Below, in pieces: positions 1 to 8,966 of a stretch of DNA of 64,000 nucleotides. The DNA lies in the NCBI RefSeq assembly GCF_018130245.1, contig NZ_JAFCKP010000001.1, forward strand, positions 930,001 through 994,000. Direction: 5' to 3'. A program made the position numbers and the translations under genes. The notes under the pieces were generated by a model. It was given only the letters and a program-made list of their open reading frames with translations. It was not told where the DNA came from and searched no databases. Source of the DNA: Bradyrhizobium sp. SZCCT0231. Its GTDB lineage: Bacteria; Pseudomonadota; Alphaproteobacteria; Rhizobiales; Xanthobacteraceae. Positions within the stretch are counted from its first letter, which is position 1. Each line of letters starts with the position of its first letter.

Positions 1-2670
1 AGGCAGCGTCGACAGAATCGTGATCGGATGGATCAGGCTCTCATAGAGCACGCCGAGAATGATGTAGATCACGATCAGCGCCGCGCCGATCAACAGCGGC
101 GTGCCCGACAGGGAGGACTGGAACGCCTGGGCATTGCCCTGGAACGAGGTCGACAGCGAGGCGGGCTTTCCGGTGTCCTTCTCGATCTTCTGGATTGCCG
201 TCACCGCATCGCCCAGCGCGACGCCTGGCCGCAGGTTGAACGAGATCGTCACCGACGGAAACAGGCTCTGATGGTTGATCAGGATCGGCGCGGGCTTGAT
301 GACGGCGTGAACCAGCGTGCTGAGCGGGACCTGCTGGCCGGTGGCCGAGTTCAGGTAGATGTCCTTGAGTGCTTCGGGCCCGTACTGGAAGCGTGGATCG
401 ACCTCCATCACGACATGGTACTGGTTCAGCGAGGTGAACATGGTGGAGACGATGCGCTGGCCGAAGGCGTCGTCGAGCGCATTGTCGATCGTGGTGGGCA
501 GGATGCCGAAGCTGGAGGCGACCTCGCGATTGACGGTGACCTCCAGCCGTGGGCCGGCATTGGCCTGGTCGCTCGCAACATCACTGATGACGTCGAGTGC
601 GCGCAGCTTCTCCAGGAAGATCGCCGACCAGTGGGTGAGCTCGTTGGAATCGGCGTCCGTCAGGGTGTACTGATACTGCGTCTTCGACAGGCGTGCGCCG
701 ATGGTGATGTCCTGCGCCGCCTGCATATAGAGCGTGATGCCCTGGATATGGGCGAGCCGGGGGCGCAGCCGGTCGATGATTTGGTCGGCGCTCGCCTTGC
801 GCTCCGGCTTCGGCTTCAGCACGATGAAGATGCGCCCCTGGTTGAGCGTCGCGGTCGGACCTCCCGGCCCGATATAGCTCGCCACCGACTGGATTGCCGG
901 ATCCTTCGACAGGATGTCGACGATCGCCTGCTGGCGTTCGGACATGGCGGGGAAGGAGATGTCCTGGGCCGCCTCGGTGATGCCGACGATCTGTCCGGTG
1001 TCCTGCTGCGGAAAGAATCCCTTCGGGATGATCACGTAGAGATAGCCGGTCAGCGCGATGGTCGAGAGCATGACCAGCAGCGTTGCGAAGCGATGCCGCA
1101 GCACCACGCGCAGGCCCCGCGCGTAGAGCGCGAGCAGGGCATCGAAACCTCGCTCGAACAGGAGGTAGACCCGGCCGTGCTTCCTTCGTGAATCGTCCTT
1201 CAGCAGGCGTGCGCACATCATCGGCGTCAGGGTGAGCGAGATGACCAGCGACAGCAGCAGCGAGGCGGTGATGGTGACGGCGAATTCCTGGAACAGCTTT
1301 CCGACATAGCCGCCCATCAGGAACAGCGGGATGAACACCGCGATCAGCGACAAGGTGATGGAGACGATCGTGAAGCCGATCTCGGCGGAGCCCTTGAGCG
1401 CCGCCTCCATCGGGGTCATGCCCTGCTCGAGATGACGAACGATGTTCTCGATGACCACCACGGCATCGTCGACCACGAAGCCGACTGCGATCGACAAGGC
1501 CATCAGCGAGAGGTTGTCGAGGCTGTAGCCGAGCACGTAGAGGACCGCGAACGTTCCGATCAGCGCCAGCGGAACCGTGATCGCCGGGATGACGGTGGCC
1601 CAGAAATTCCGCAGGAACAGGAAGATGACCATCACCACCAGGGCGACCGTCAGCAATAGCGTGAACTGAACGTCGGAAACCGCGGCGCGAATGGTGGCGG
1701 TGCGATCGGCCGCGATCGTCACCTTGATCGCCGGAGGAACGGAGGCCTGCAGCTGCGGCAGCAGCTTCTTGATCCGGTCGACCGTCTCGATCACGTTGGC
1801 GCCGGGAACGCGCTGGACCGCGAGGATGACGGCGGGCTCCTTGCCGTACCAGCCGGCCAGGAGGTCGTTCTCGGGCGCCTCGATTGCCGTGCCGACGTCG
1901 CGGATCCGCACGGGCGAGCCGTTGCGATACGCGATGATGAGGTCTTCGTAGGCAGATGGCTTAAGCAGCTGGTCGTTGGTGTTCAGCGTGTAGGTGACAC
2001 GCGGGCTGTTGAGCGTGCCCTTCGGCAGATCGACATTGGCGCCGGCGATGACGTTGCGGACGTCTTCGAGGCCGATGCCGCGGGCAGCAAGCGCCTGCGG
2101 ATTGACGCGGACACGGATCGCGGGCTTCTGCTGGCCGCCGATGCCGACGAGGCCGACACCGGGCACCTGCGAGATCTTCGGCAGCAGGATGTTTTCGGCA
2201 TAGGCGTCCACCGTCGTCAGCGGCAGCGAGTCCGACGTCAGCGCGATCAGCATGATCGGCGTCTCTGCCGGGTTCACCTTCCTGATCGTCGGCGGGTAGG
2301 GGATGTTCGGCGGCAGGAAGGGGCTCGCGGCATTGATCGCGGCCAGCACGTCCACCGCCGCGCTGTCCACCGTCCGCGACAGCTCGAACTGCACCGTGAG
2401 CTGGGCGACGCCGAGCGCACTCGACGAGGTGAGCTGCGTCACGCCAGGAATCTGGCTGAGCTGCTGCTCGAGCGGCGTGGCGAGGGACGAGGCGATCGTG
2501 CCGGGATCGGCGCCGGGCAATTGCGCCGAGATCTGGATTGTCGGGTAATTGACGTTCGGCAGCGCACCGACCGGCAACAGCGGATAAGCCGCAAGGCCGC
2601 ACAGCAGCAGGCCGGCCATCAGCAGCGCGGTTGCAATCGGCCGCAGAATGAAAGGCGCGGAGAGATTCAT
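1..2670 (-). CDS. RND-family multidrug efflux permease (MdtB/MuxB-like), C-terminus beyond the window
   Basis: Inner-membrane proton-driven pump of the HAE1 RND family, expected to act with the fusion protein encoded just upstream and an outer-membrane channel. The N-terminus is the usual first helix followed by the periplasmic start (PNVNYPTIQI). The helix-4 proton-relay motif VGFVVDDAVVVIENI is encoded near 1440-1490. The motif VLYESLIHPITILSTLP at the left edge is typical of the MdtB/MdtC branch. 890 codons are present of about 1030-1050 expected, so only the end is missing. The ATG (2668-2670) overlaps the stop of the fusion-protein gene as ATGA, showing translational coupling. A second RND subunit or outer-membrane channel may lie off the left edge. 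The family is certain; the substrate is unknown. Confidence 0.96.
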   Translation of the reverse strand, partial: MNLSAPFILRPIATALLMAGLLLCGLAAYPLLPVGALPNVNYPTIQISAQLPGADPGTIASSLATPLEQQLSQIPGVTQLTSSSALGVAQLTVQFELSRTVDSAAVDVLAAINAASPFLPPNIPYPPTIRKVNPAETPIMLIALTSDSLPLTTVDAYAENILLPKISQVPGVGLVGIGGQQKPAIRVRVNPQALAARGIGLEDVRNVIAGANVDLPKGTLNSPRVTYTLNTNDQLLKPSAYEDLIIAYRNGSPVRIRDVGTAIEAPENDLLAGWYGKEPAVILAVQRVPGANVIETVDRIKKLLPQLQASVPPAIKVTIAADRTATIRAAVSDVQFTLLLTVALVVMVIFLFLRNFWATVIPAITVPLALIGTFAVLYVLGYSLDNLSLMALSIAVGFVVDDAVVVIENIVRHLEQGMTPMEAALKGSAEIGFTIVSITLSLIAVFIPLFLMGGYVGKLFQEFAVTITASLLLSLVISLTLTPMMCARLLKDDSRRKHGRVYLLFERGFDALLALYARGLRVVLRHRFATLLVMLSTIALTGYLYVIIPKGFFPQQDTGQIVGITEAAQDISFPAMSERQQAIVDILSKDPAIQSVASYIGPGGPTATLNQGRIFIVLKPKPERKASADQIIDRLRPRLAHIQGITLYMQAAQDITIGARLSKTQYQYTLTDADSNELTHWSAIFLEKLRALDVISDVASDQANAGPRLEVTVNREVASSFGILPTTIDNALDDAFGQRIVSTMFTSLNQYHVVMEVDPRFQYGPEALKDIYLNSATGQQVPLSTLVHAVIKPAPILINHQSLFPSVTISFNLRPGVALGDAVTAIQKIEKDTGKPASLSTSFQGNAQAFQSSLSGTPLLIGAALIVIYIILGVLYESLIHPITILSTLP

Positions 2671-3839
2671 GGGATCGCGTCCTGCACGGCGCTCTGCAGG
2701 TCGGCTTCCTGCGCGGCCTTGCCATGCAGCTGGCGGACGCGGCTGCCTTCCGTCAGCCGGTACTGGCCGTCGACCACGACGACGTCGCCGGATTTCAGCC
2801 CCTGGTCGATCAGGGCCTGGCCATCGCTGATCTGTGCGACGTGAACGGGGCGCAAGGCGGCGGTCTGGTCCTTGGTCACGACATAGACATAGCTGCCGTT
2901 CGGTCCCTGCTGCACGGCCGAGCCCGCGACAGTGAGCGCGTCCTTCTGGATCTCGAGCAGTAGGCGCGCGTTCACCAGCTGGCCCGGCCACAGCCGGTGC
3001 TCACGATTCGGGAACACCGCCTTGAGCTGGACGGTGCCGGTCGTCCCCGCGATCTCGTTGTTGACCAGCAGCAGTGTGCCTTCGTCGAGCTTCATCTTGT
3101 TGTCCTGGCTGTAGGCGATGACCTTCAGCGATCCCTTTGCGGCGTGCTCCTGGATCACCGGAAGGTCGGTCTGCGGCAGGGTGAACAGCAGCGAGATCGG
3201 CTCGATCTGGGTGACGACGACGAGACCGTTGGGGTCGGTCGGATGGATCACGTTGCCGATGTCGATCTGGCGCACGCCGGTGATGCCGGGGATGGCCGAC
3301 GTCAGGCGCGTGTAGCTGAGCTGAACGTTGGCCTGATCGATCTGCGCCTGGTCGGCCTTCACGGCAGCCTTGAGCTGCGCCACTTGCGCCGTCTGCGTCT
3401 CGATCAGTTGCGGGGTCGCGTAGCCCTTGTCGCCGAGCTGATTGTAGCGTGTGAGATTGGCCTCGGCGTTCACGAGCTGCGCCTGGTCCCTGTCGCGGTT
3501 GGCCGTCAGCTGCTCGATCTGTGCCTCGTAGGGGCGCGGATCGATCTGGGCGAGCAGGTCGCCGGCCTTGACGGTCTGTCCCTCGGTGAAGGCGATCTTG
3601 ACGATCTGCCCCTGAATCTGGCTGCGCACGACGTCGGTGTTGTAGGCGATCACTGTGCCGATGCCGCGCAGGTAAATCGGAACGTCCTTGCCGGTGACGG
3701 TGGCGGCGACGACCGGCACGACGACCGGCACCGGCGCTGCCGCGATGGCCGGCCTGCGGTCGGTGCCGAACAACCAGAGGCCCGCGCCGATCAGGATCGC
3801 GGCGAGAGCAACCAGTGCAATGGTGAGGTTCCGTTTCAC
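2667..3839 (-). CDS. RND efflux periplasmic adaptor (HlyD/MdtA-like membrane fusion protein)
   Basis: 390-residue periplasmic adaptor linking the RND permease to an outer-membrane channel. It has an N-terminal membrane anchor (about residues 5-25), a lipoyl-like half (GQIVKIAFTEGQTVKAGDLL), a coiled-coil hairpin rich in Q and A (about 110-175), then the second lipoyl half and beta-barrel with TGVRQIDIGNVI. I chose a GTG start at 3839 because AAGGA lies 8 nt upstream and the protein then begins with a Lys/Arg-plus-hydrophobic anchor. The frame stays open further upstream, but that part is out of character and runs antisense to the next gene. The stop overlaps the permease start. Length matches MdtA/AcrA homologues. 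Confidence 0.93.
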   Translation of the reverse strand: MKRNLTIALVALAAILIGAGLWLFGTDRRPAIAAAPVPVVVPVVAATVTGKDVPIYLRGIGTVIAYNTDVVRSQIQGQIVKIAFTEGQTVKAGDLLAQIDPRPYEAQIEQLTANRDRDQAQLVNAEANLTRYNQLGDKGYATPQLIETQTAQVAQLKAAVKADQAQIDQANVQLSYTRLTSAIPGITGVRQIDIGNVIHPTDPNGLVVVTQIEPISLLFTLPQTDLPVIQEHAAKGSLKVIAYSQDNKMKLDEGTLLLVNNEIAGTTGTVQLKAVFPNREHRLWPGQLVNARLLLEIQKDALTVAGSAVQQGPNGSYVYVVTKDQTAALRPVHVAQISDGQALIDQGLKSGDVVVVDGQYRLTEGSRVRQLHGKAAQEADLQSAVQDAIP

Positions 3840-3859
3840 GGTGATGGTCCTTCTTGATG

Positions 3860-4387
3860 TCAGGGATTGCCGGAACCGTCGATCGAGCTCGTGCTGCCCA
3901 TGGACGTAGGGCCGGGCACCGGCACGGAGGGACTGATTCCGCCGCCGCCGAGCTCGGTAGATCCGAGCGGAATCCCGACGCGTCCGACCGTCGATGTCGA
4001 AGGAGGCAAGGGCGACTGAGTCGTCGTGCCGTTGGGGCACCCGAGTGACGCGCTTCCGGAAAGCCCGCCGCCGTCGAACACAGCTCCTGACGATCCGTCG
4101 TTGCCCGATACGGCGCAATTGCTCATGCCCAGCGAAGGATTGATCGGCGATATTCCGGGCGTTGCGATTTCGGTCGAGCCCAGCGGAATGCCTACAGGCC
4201 GCGTCGAGCCCAGGTTGAGCGGCGAGGTTGCGGACATGCCGACCGGAGGCTGCGTCGTCGGAAGCGTCATTTGCGCATGTGCTGCGACCGGGATCAGCCA
4301 GATCAGGCCAGTCGCGAGCGCCACGCCCAGATGCATCGATGCAAATCGGCGGTATCTGAACCTGTTCGATGAGAGCTGTTCTCGCAT
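3860..4387 (-). CDS. Small exported protein with internal repeat, function unknown
   Basis: 175 residues. A signal peptide covers about residues 1-39 (basic start, hydrophobic core VALATGLIWLIPVAA, then AHAQ as a likely cleavage site). The mature part is rich in Gly, Ser, Pro and Thr with no recognisable enzyme fold. A block of about 17 residues occurs twice, beginning VGIPLGSTE and ending GISP; a shorter LGST echo precedes the first copy. Two cysteines (NCAVSG and LGCPNG) could form a disulfide. The gene ends 20 bp before the adaptor gene, so it is probably the first gene of the efflux operon. I do not recognise the family. A role in the cell envelope is only an inference from export and position. 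Confidence 0.72.
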   Translation of the reverse strand: MREQLSSNRFRYRRFASMHLGVALATGLIWLIPVAAHAQMTLPTTQPPVGMSATSPLNLGSTRPVGIPLGSTEIATPGISPINPSLGMSNCAVSGNDGSSGAVFDGGGLSGSASLGCPNGTTTQSPLPPSTSTVGRVGIPLGSTELGGGGISPSVPVPGPTSMGSTSSIDGSGNP

Positions 4388-4437
4388 GGGCTGCTCCGGA
4401 TCCTTTCATTTGCGCGGACGATAGGGAGCGGCCGGCG

Positions 4438-4460
4438 TGCCGGTATTCCCTGAACGCACG
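4438..4460. promoter_or_regulatory. Possible promoter or operator element shared with the second efflux operon
   Basis: TGCCGGTATTCCC at 4438-4450 is followed by GAACGCACG at 4452-4460, about 50-70 nt upstream of the first efflux-operon gene. A nearly identical pair (TGCCGGTATTTCC at 16863 and GAACGCACG at 16897) lies upstream of the second efflux operon. That similarity is the only evidence; no known regulator motif is claimed. Confidence 0.3.
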
Positions 4461-4504
4461 CCCCGCTGCCCGGCCGCACGATCGAAAAGGCGTCCCCTCC
4501 GGGA

Positions 4505-4864
4505 TCAACGGGGCCGCTTCTGAAGCAGCAGCGTTGCCTCGGACAGCTCCCGGCGGCATGTAGCGATGTCGTGGGAACGGTCGGCGGCGCGCGCGCGGTC
4601 GAGGGCATCGAGCGCGAGCTGAAGGTGCACTCCGCTTTGACCTTCCGCCCGCGCCAGCGACCGCGGCGTGGGCTGATGACCGCGCAGTGCATCGAGGCTC
4701 TCCGGGCCCCAGCCATGTGCGCCGGCATTTTTCTCAATGGCCGCGTCCAGCTGTGCCTGGACACGCCCGATCGATTTCTCGCAAGACGCAGCACGAGCCG
4801 GGGATGCCGCCTCCAGGAGGATTATAGTGACAGCTGCAATCCGGATGAGTGAATTCGATGTCAT
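4505..4864 (-). CDS. Small exported hypothetical protein
   Basis: 119 residues from an ATG at 4864 with AAGGA 6-10 nt upstream. An upstream in-frame extension of 37 residues is Arg-rich and unlikely to be translated. The N-terminus is a clear signal peptide (MTSNSLIRIAAVTIILLEA, then SPARAAS). The mature part is mainly helical, with two cysteines (ASCEKS and ATCRRE) that could pair. It contains the phrase RVQAQLDAAIEKNAGAHG, seen in small uncharacterised periplasmic proteins of Bradyrhizobiaceae as I recall them. It is separated by about 115 bp from the efflux operon and faces away from the hydrolase gene at 5118. No function can be assigned. Confidence 0.7.
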   Translation of the reverse strand: MTSNSLIRIAAVTIILLEAASPARAASCEKSIGRVQAQLDAAIEKNAGAHGWGPESLDALRGHQPTPRSLARAEGQSGVHLQLALDALDRARAADRSHDIATCRRELSEATLLLQKRPR

Positions 4865-5117
4865 TCTCGGTCCTTCGTGTCGGTATCGAACGTCGGTCTC
4901 GAATGACAGAACGGATACGCGCCGTCTTTCGCTTGCGAACGCCGGCCGTTTTGCATGCGCACGAGGTCGTGCCATCAGAGAAATCGGACGAGAGCCGGAT
5001 CAGAACTGCGACGGACACTTCCCGGGCGTGCGAAGTGGCAAGGGCCGTTGCTTGCCGAAATACGTGAGCGAGCGGCCAACCTAGTGTCGCATCATTCCAA
5101 CCCGGAGTGATCCCGAC

Positions 5118-5903
5118 ATGAAACACCTTAACGCAGGTCTCGCCTTTGCTGCCGCCCTTTCCGTGCTCGCGAGCGTCGCCCCGGCGCGTGCAGAACCCCT
5201 GAGGAACATCGTCCTGGTCCACGGCGCCTGGGTGGACGCGTCCGGCTGGAAGCCGGTCTACGAGATCCTGACCAAGGAAGGTTTCCATGTCACCATGGTC
5301 CAGGAGCCCGAAACGTCGTTTGCCGACGATGTCACCGCAGCAAAGCGGATTCTCGATCTCCAGAATGGTCCGACGCTGCTCGTCGGCCACAGCTATGGCG
5401 GCTCGATCATCACCGAAGCCGGCGTCCATCCCAACGTCGTCGGCCTCGTCTACGTCGCCGCACACGCCCCTGACGTCGGCGAGGATGAATCGGCGCTCGG
5501 CAAGAAGACGCCGAGCGTGCTCGGCAAGACCGAAGGCGTCATCAAGGTCACGCCCGACAAGTTCACCTATCTCGATCCCGTGCAATTCCCGAAGCTGTTC
5601 GCGCCCGACCTGCCGCGCGAGCGCGCCGAATTCGTTGCGCGCTCCCAGGTCCCGGCTGCGGCGCAGGTGTTCAGCACGCCGCTGACGGCGGCTGCGTGGA
5701 AGACCAAGCCGAGCTGGGGCATCGTTGCCGGCGGCGACCAGATCATCAATCCCGATCTCGAGCGCTGGTACTACGAGCGTGCCAAGAGCCACACCACGGT
5801 GATCCCTGGCGCGAGCCACTCGGTCTACGAGTCGCATCCGAAGGAAGTGGCCGCCGTCATCACCCGCGCCGCACGCAGCATCGATCAACCCGCCACGCGC
5901 TGA
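5118..5903 (+). CDS. Exported alpha/beta-fold hydrolase
   Basis: 261 residues. The signal peptide (about 1-25, ending APARA) sends it to the periplasm. The fold is the small alpha/beta-hydrolase type related to plant methyl-esterases and bacterial salicylate-esterase-like enzymes: oxyanion strand IVLVHGAW, nucleophile elbow GHSYGG with Ser92, and C-terminal His in PGASHSVYESHP. GGDQIINPDL probably supplies the acid. It likely cleaves an ester, lactone or amide of a small molecule; the substrate cannot be read from sequence. It is transcribed alone: a stem-loop lies at 5949-5974 before the malonate operon. Confidence 0.88.
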   Translation: MKHLNAGLAFAAALSVLASVAPARAEPLRNIVLVHGAWVDASGWKPVYEILTKEGFHVTMVQEPETSFADDVTAAKRILDLQNGPTLLVGHSYGGSIITEAGVHPNVVGLVYVAAHAPDVGEDESALGKKTPSVLGKTEGVIKVTPDKFTYLDPVQFPKLFAPDLPRERAEFVARSQVPAAAQVFSTPLTAAAWKTKPSWGIVAGGDQIINPDLERWYYERAKSHTTVIPGASHSVYESHPKEVAAVITRAARSIDQPATR

Positions 5904-5948
5904 CGACGTGTTTTGCCGGTCCTGACGCACGGCCGGCGGAAGGAAGGA

Positions 5949-5974
5949 CGGCGGGAGCGACAGCACTCCCGCCG
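5949..5974 (+). terminator. Stem-loop terminator candidate after the hydrolase gene
   Basis: Perfect 9-bp stem (CGGCGGGAG pairing with CTCCCGCCG) with an 8-nt loop, 46 bp after the hydrolase stop and 84 bp before mdcA. There is no T-run, so it is a weak intrinsic terminator or an mRNA-end stabiliser. Confidence 0.5.
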
Positions 5975-6057
5975 GCCTGACTGCCTCCGAAACTTCACGC
6001 GATCGGAGAAGCGCTGACGCTCCGGGGCGACACTAGCTCCGCCAAGGAAAGACAGTC

Positions 6058-7704
6058 ATGACGACATGGCAGAACAACCGCGCCGCGCGCGATGCCCGCA
6101 TTGCGGCCGGGGCCGGGCTCGCCCACGGCAAGGTCGTGGAGGCGCACGACGCGACGCGCCTGCTCGAGGCCGTGATCAGGCCGGGCGACCGGGTTTGCCT
6201 GGAAGGCGACAACCAGAAGCAGGCCGATCTGCTCAGCCGCGCGCTGCTCGCCGTCGACCTCTCCAGGATCAGCGATCTGCACATGGTGCAGTCGGGCGTC
6301 GTTCTTCCCGAACATCTGGACCTGTTCGACCGCGGCGTCGCGAAGCGCCTCGACTATGCCTATTCCGGGCCACAATCGGCGCGCATCGCCCGCATGCTGT
6401 TCGGCGGCAAGATCGAGCTGGGCGCGGTCCACACCTATCTCGAACTGTTCGCCCGCTACTTCATCGACCTGACGCCGCAGGTCGCCTTGATCGCCGCCGT
6501 CAGTGCCGACCGCGAAGGCAATCTCTACACTGGCCCCAACACCGAGGACACGCCGACCGTGGTGGAGGCGACCGCCTTCAAGGACGGCATCGTGATCGCC
6601 CAGGTCAACGAGATCGTCGAGACGGTGCCGCGGGTCGACATCCCGGCGGACCGCGTCCACTTCATCGTCAAGTCCGACAAGCCGTTCTTCGTTGAGCCCT
6701 TGTTCACGCGCGATCCGGCCGCGATCACCGAGGGACAGATCCTGACCGCGATGCTCGCGATCAAGGGCATCTACGCGCCCTATGGCGTGCAGCGGCTCAA
6801 TCACGGCATCGGCTTCAGCACGGCTGCGATCGAGCTGCTGCTGCCGACCTTCGGCGAAAGGCTGGGGCTGAAAGGCAGGATCGCAACCCATTTCGCCCTG
6901 AACCCGCATCCTGCGCTGATTCCCGCGATCGAGTCCGGCTGGGTGCGGCAGATCCACTCGTTCGGGTCGGAGGTCGGCATGGATGACTACATCCGCGCCC
7001 GATCCGACGTGTACTTCACCGGCCCCGACGGCTCGCTGCGCTCCAACCGCGCCTTCTGTCAGAGCGCCGGTCTCTATGCCTGCGACATGTTCATCGGCTC
7101 CACCTTGCAGATCGACCTGCGGGGAAATTCGTCGACGGTCACCACGTCCCGCATCGCCGGGTTCGGCGGCGCGCCGAACATGGGAGCGGATGCGCGCGGG
7201 CGCCGTCATCCGAGCGAGCCCTGGCTGAAGGCGGGAGCCGAGGCCGACCCCGATGGCGCGGCCCTGATGCGCCGCGGTCGCAAGCTGGTCGTGCAGATCG
7301 GCGAGACGTTCGGAGACAAGAACGTGCCGCTGTTCGTCGAGAGACTCGATGCCCTCGAGCTCGCCGAGAAGCTGAACCTCGAGCTCGCACCGATCATGAT
7401 CTATGGCGACGACGTCACGCACATCGTCACCGAGGAAGGCGTCGCGAACCTGTTGCTGTGCCGTACCGCGCAGGAGCGCGAGCAGGCCATCCGCGGTGTC
7501 GCGGGCTACACCGATGTCGGCCGTCGGCGGGACCACGGCATGGTCGCGCACTTGCGCGAGCGCGGGGTGATCCGCCGCCCGGAGGATATCGGCATCAATC
7601 CGCTCGATGCGGATCGCAGCCTGCTGGCGGCGCGCTCGATCAAGGATCTCGTACGCTGGTCGGGCGGCCTCTATGCGCCGCCGTCGAAATTCAGGAACTG
7701 GTGA
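6058..7704 (+). CDS. mdcA: Malonate decarboxylase alpha subunit (acetyl-S-ACP:malonate ACP transferase)
   Basis: 548 residues, normal for MdcA. This subunit moves the acyl-carrier protein from acetate to malonate, the first step of biotin-independent malonate decarboxylation in the cytoplasm. It is a CoA-transferase-like protein: N-terminal MTTWQNNRAARDARI, then GDRVCLEGDNQKQADLL, and a C-terminal part with DDVTHIVTEEGVANLL. It is the first gene of a tight operon whose order matches known mdc loci except that mdcB and mdcG sit after mdcE. AAGGAAAG lies upstream of the ATG. A LysR-type MdcR is not found next to it, unlike in Klebsiella and Acinetobacter. Confidence 0.97.
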   Translation: MTTWQNNRAARDARIAAGAGLAHGKVVEAHDATRLLEAVIRPGDRVCLEGDNQKQADLLSRALLAVDLSRISDLHMVQSGVVLPEHLDLFDRGVAKRLDYAYSGPQSARIARMLFGGKIELGAVHTYLELFARYFIDLTPQVALIAAVSADREGNLYTGPNTEDTPTVVEATAFKDGIVIAQVNEIVETVPRVDIPADRVHFIVKSDKPFFVEPLFTRDPAAITEGQILTAMLAIKGIYAPYGVQRLNHGIGFSTAAIELLLPTFGERLGLKGRIATHFALNPHPALIPAIESGWVRQIHSFGSEVGMDDYIRARSDVYFTGPDGSLRSNRAFCQSAGLYACDMFIGSTLQIDLRGNSSTVTTSRIAGFGGAPNMGADARGRRHPSEPWLKAGAEADPDGAALMRRGRKLVVQIGETFGDKNVPLFVERLDALELAEKLNLELAPIMIYGDDVTHIVTEEGVANLLLCRTAQEREQAIRGVAGYTDVGRRRDHGMVAHLRERGVIRRPEDIGINPLDADRSLLAARSIKDLVRWSGGLYAPPSKFRNW

Positions 7705-7713
7705 GGACGGACC

Positions 7714-8031
7714 ATGGAAGATCTGAGGTTTCAGCACAGGGTTCGCGCACGGGCCGGCGGCACCAGGCGGAGCGCAATCGTCGGCGTGGTCGCCTCGGGC
7801 AATCTGGAAGTCCTTGTGGAGCGCATCCTGCCGGATGCGGAATGCGCCGTCGACATCAAGACCGCGGCAATTGGCTTCGGCGAGGTGTGGACCGCCGTGA
7901 TCGGGGATTTCGTCGAGCGCTATTCGCCCGGCGGGCTGAAATTCTCGATCAATGACGGCGGCGCGCGCCCCGATACGGTCTCGCTCCGGCTGGCGCAGGC
8001 GGTGCGATTGATCGCGGAGAACGGCCAATGA
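7714..8031 (+). CDS. mdcC: Malonate decarboxylase acyl carrier protein (delta subunit)
   Basis: 105 residues. This small carrier holds 2'-(5''-phosphoribosyl)-3'-dephospho-CoA, on which malonyl and acetyl groups ride as thioesters. The attachment serine is most likely Ser28 in VASGNLEVL, matching the family motif S-G-(N/D)-L-E-V-L. It starts 9 bp after mdcA, and its stop overlaps the mdcD start as ATGA, fitting fixed stoichiometry in the complex. Confidence 0.95.
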   Translation: MEDLRFQHRVRARAGGTRRSAIVGVVASGNLEVLVERILPDAECAVDIKTAAIGFGEVWTAVIGDFVERYSPGGLKFSINDGGARPDTVSLRLAQAVRLIAENGQ

Positions 8032-8966
8032 CCGCGCCGCTGAAGGACATCACGCCGGCCGAGCGCGCCCGCAGCACCAGCTTCTACGAGGCGTCGGCCC
8101 GCACCCGGCTGGAGCTGCTGCTCGATGCCGGCAGCCTCATTGAGTTCATCGGGCCGGAGCAGCGCGAGGTCAGTCCTCACTTGAAGATTTTCGATCTTCC
8201 CGAGCAGTTCGACGACGGCATCGTCGTCGGTCGCGGCCGCCTCGACGGCTCGCCGGTGTTCGCCGCCGCTCAGGAGGGACGTTTCATGGGCGGCGCCTTC
8301 GGCGAGGTGCATGGCGCCAAGCTGACCGGATTGCTCCGTGCCGCGCGCCAGATCGGCTCGATCCCCGTCCTGATCCTGTTCGACACCGGCGGCGTGCGGT
8401 TGCAGGAAGCCAATGCCGGCGAGCTCGCCATCGCCGAGATCATGCGGGCGGTGATGGAGGCGCGCAGCGCCGGCGTCAAGGTGATCGGCCTGATCGGCGG
8501 CAGGTCCGGATGCTATGGCGGCGGCGGATTGATCGCCGGCTGCTGCTCGGCGCTCGCCGTCTCGGAGCCCGGGCGCATCGCAGTGTCGGGCCCCGAAGTG
8601 ATCGAGACCAATCGCGGTGTCGAAGAGTTCGACTCCCGCGACCGCGCGCTGGTCTGGCGTACCATGGGCGGCAAGCATCGCCGGCTGCTCGGCGCTGCCG
8701 ACGTCTTCGCCGACGACAATGTGCAGGATTTTCGCGAGGCCGCGCTGGAGCTGCTGGGGCTGGTCGGACCTTTCGGCCTCGACGCCTTGAAGGCGGAGCA
8801 GGAGCGGCTTGCCGACCGGTTGCGCCGCTTCGGCGCCTGCTCCGATGCCGTCGACATCTGGACGACGGAAGGCATCGCGCATGCCGAGACGGTTCCGGAG
8901 CTGCCGGCCGATCAGTTCATTGCGCTCGCCGACAGGATCGGGAGGACCAGCCGTGACGCTCGATGA
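8028..8966 (+). CDS. mdcD: Malonate decarboxylase beta subunit
   Basis: 312 residues. With MdcE it forms the carboxyltransferase-like decarboxylase that removes CO2 from malonyl-S-ACP to regenerate acetyl-S-ACP. The crotonase/carboxyltransferase core shows FGEVHGAKLTGLLRAA, the glycine-rich FDTGGVRLQEANAGE and GGRSGCYGGGGLIAG. The N-terminal LKDITPAERAR is a typical MdcD start. The start overlaps mdcC by 4 nt and the end overlaps mdcE by 14 nt. Confidence 0.96.
   Translation: MTAPLKDITPAERARSTSFYEASARTRLELLLDAGSLIEFIGPEQREVSPHLKIFDLPEQFDDGIVVGRGRLDGSPVFAAAQEGRFMGGAFGEVHGAKLTGLLRAARQIGSIPVLILFDTGGVRLQEANAGELAIAEIMRAVMEARSAGVKVIGLIGGRSGCYGGGGLIAGCCSALAVSEPGRIAVSGPEVIETNRGVEEFDSRDRALVWRTMGGKHRRLLGAADVFADDNVQDFREAALELLGLVGPFGLDALKAEQERLADRLRRFGACSDAVDIWTTEGIAHAETVPELPADQFIALADRIGRTSRDAR

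Noticed and set aside
5995-8028. 677-codon minus-strand frame opposite mdcA and mdcC
   Set aside because: Antisense to well-conserved malonate decarboxylase genes; no domain recognised.
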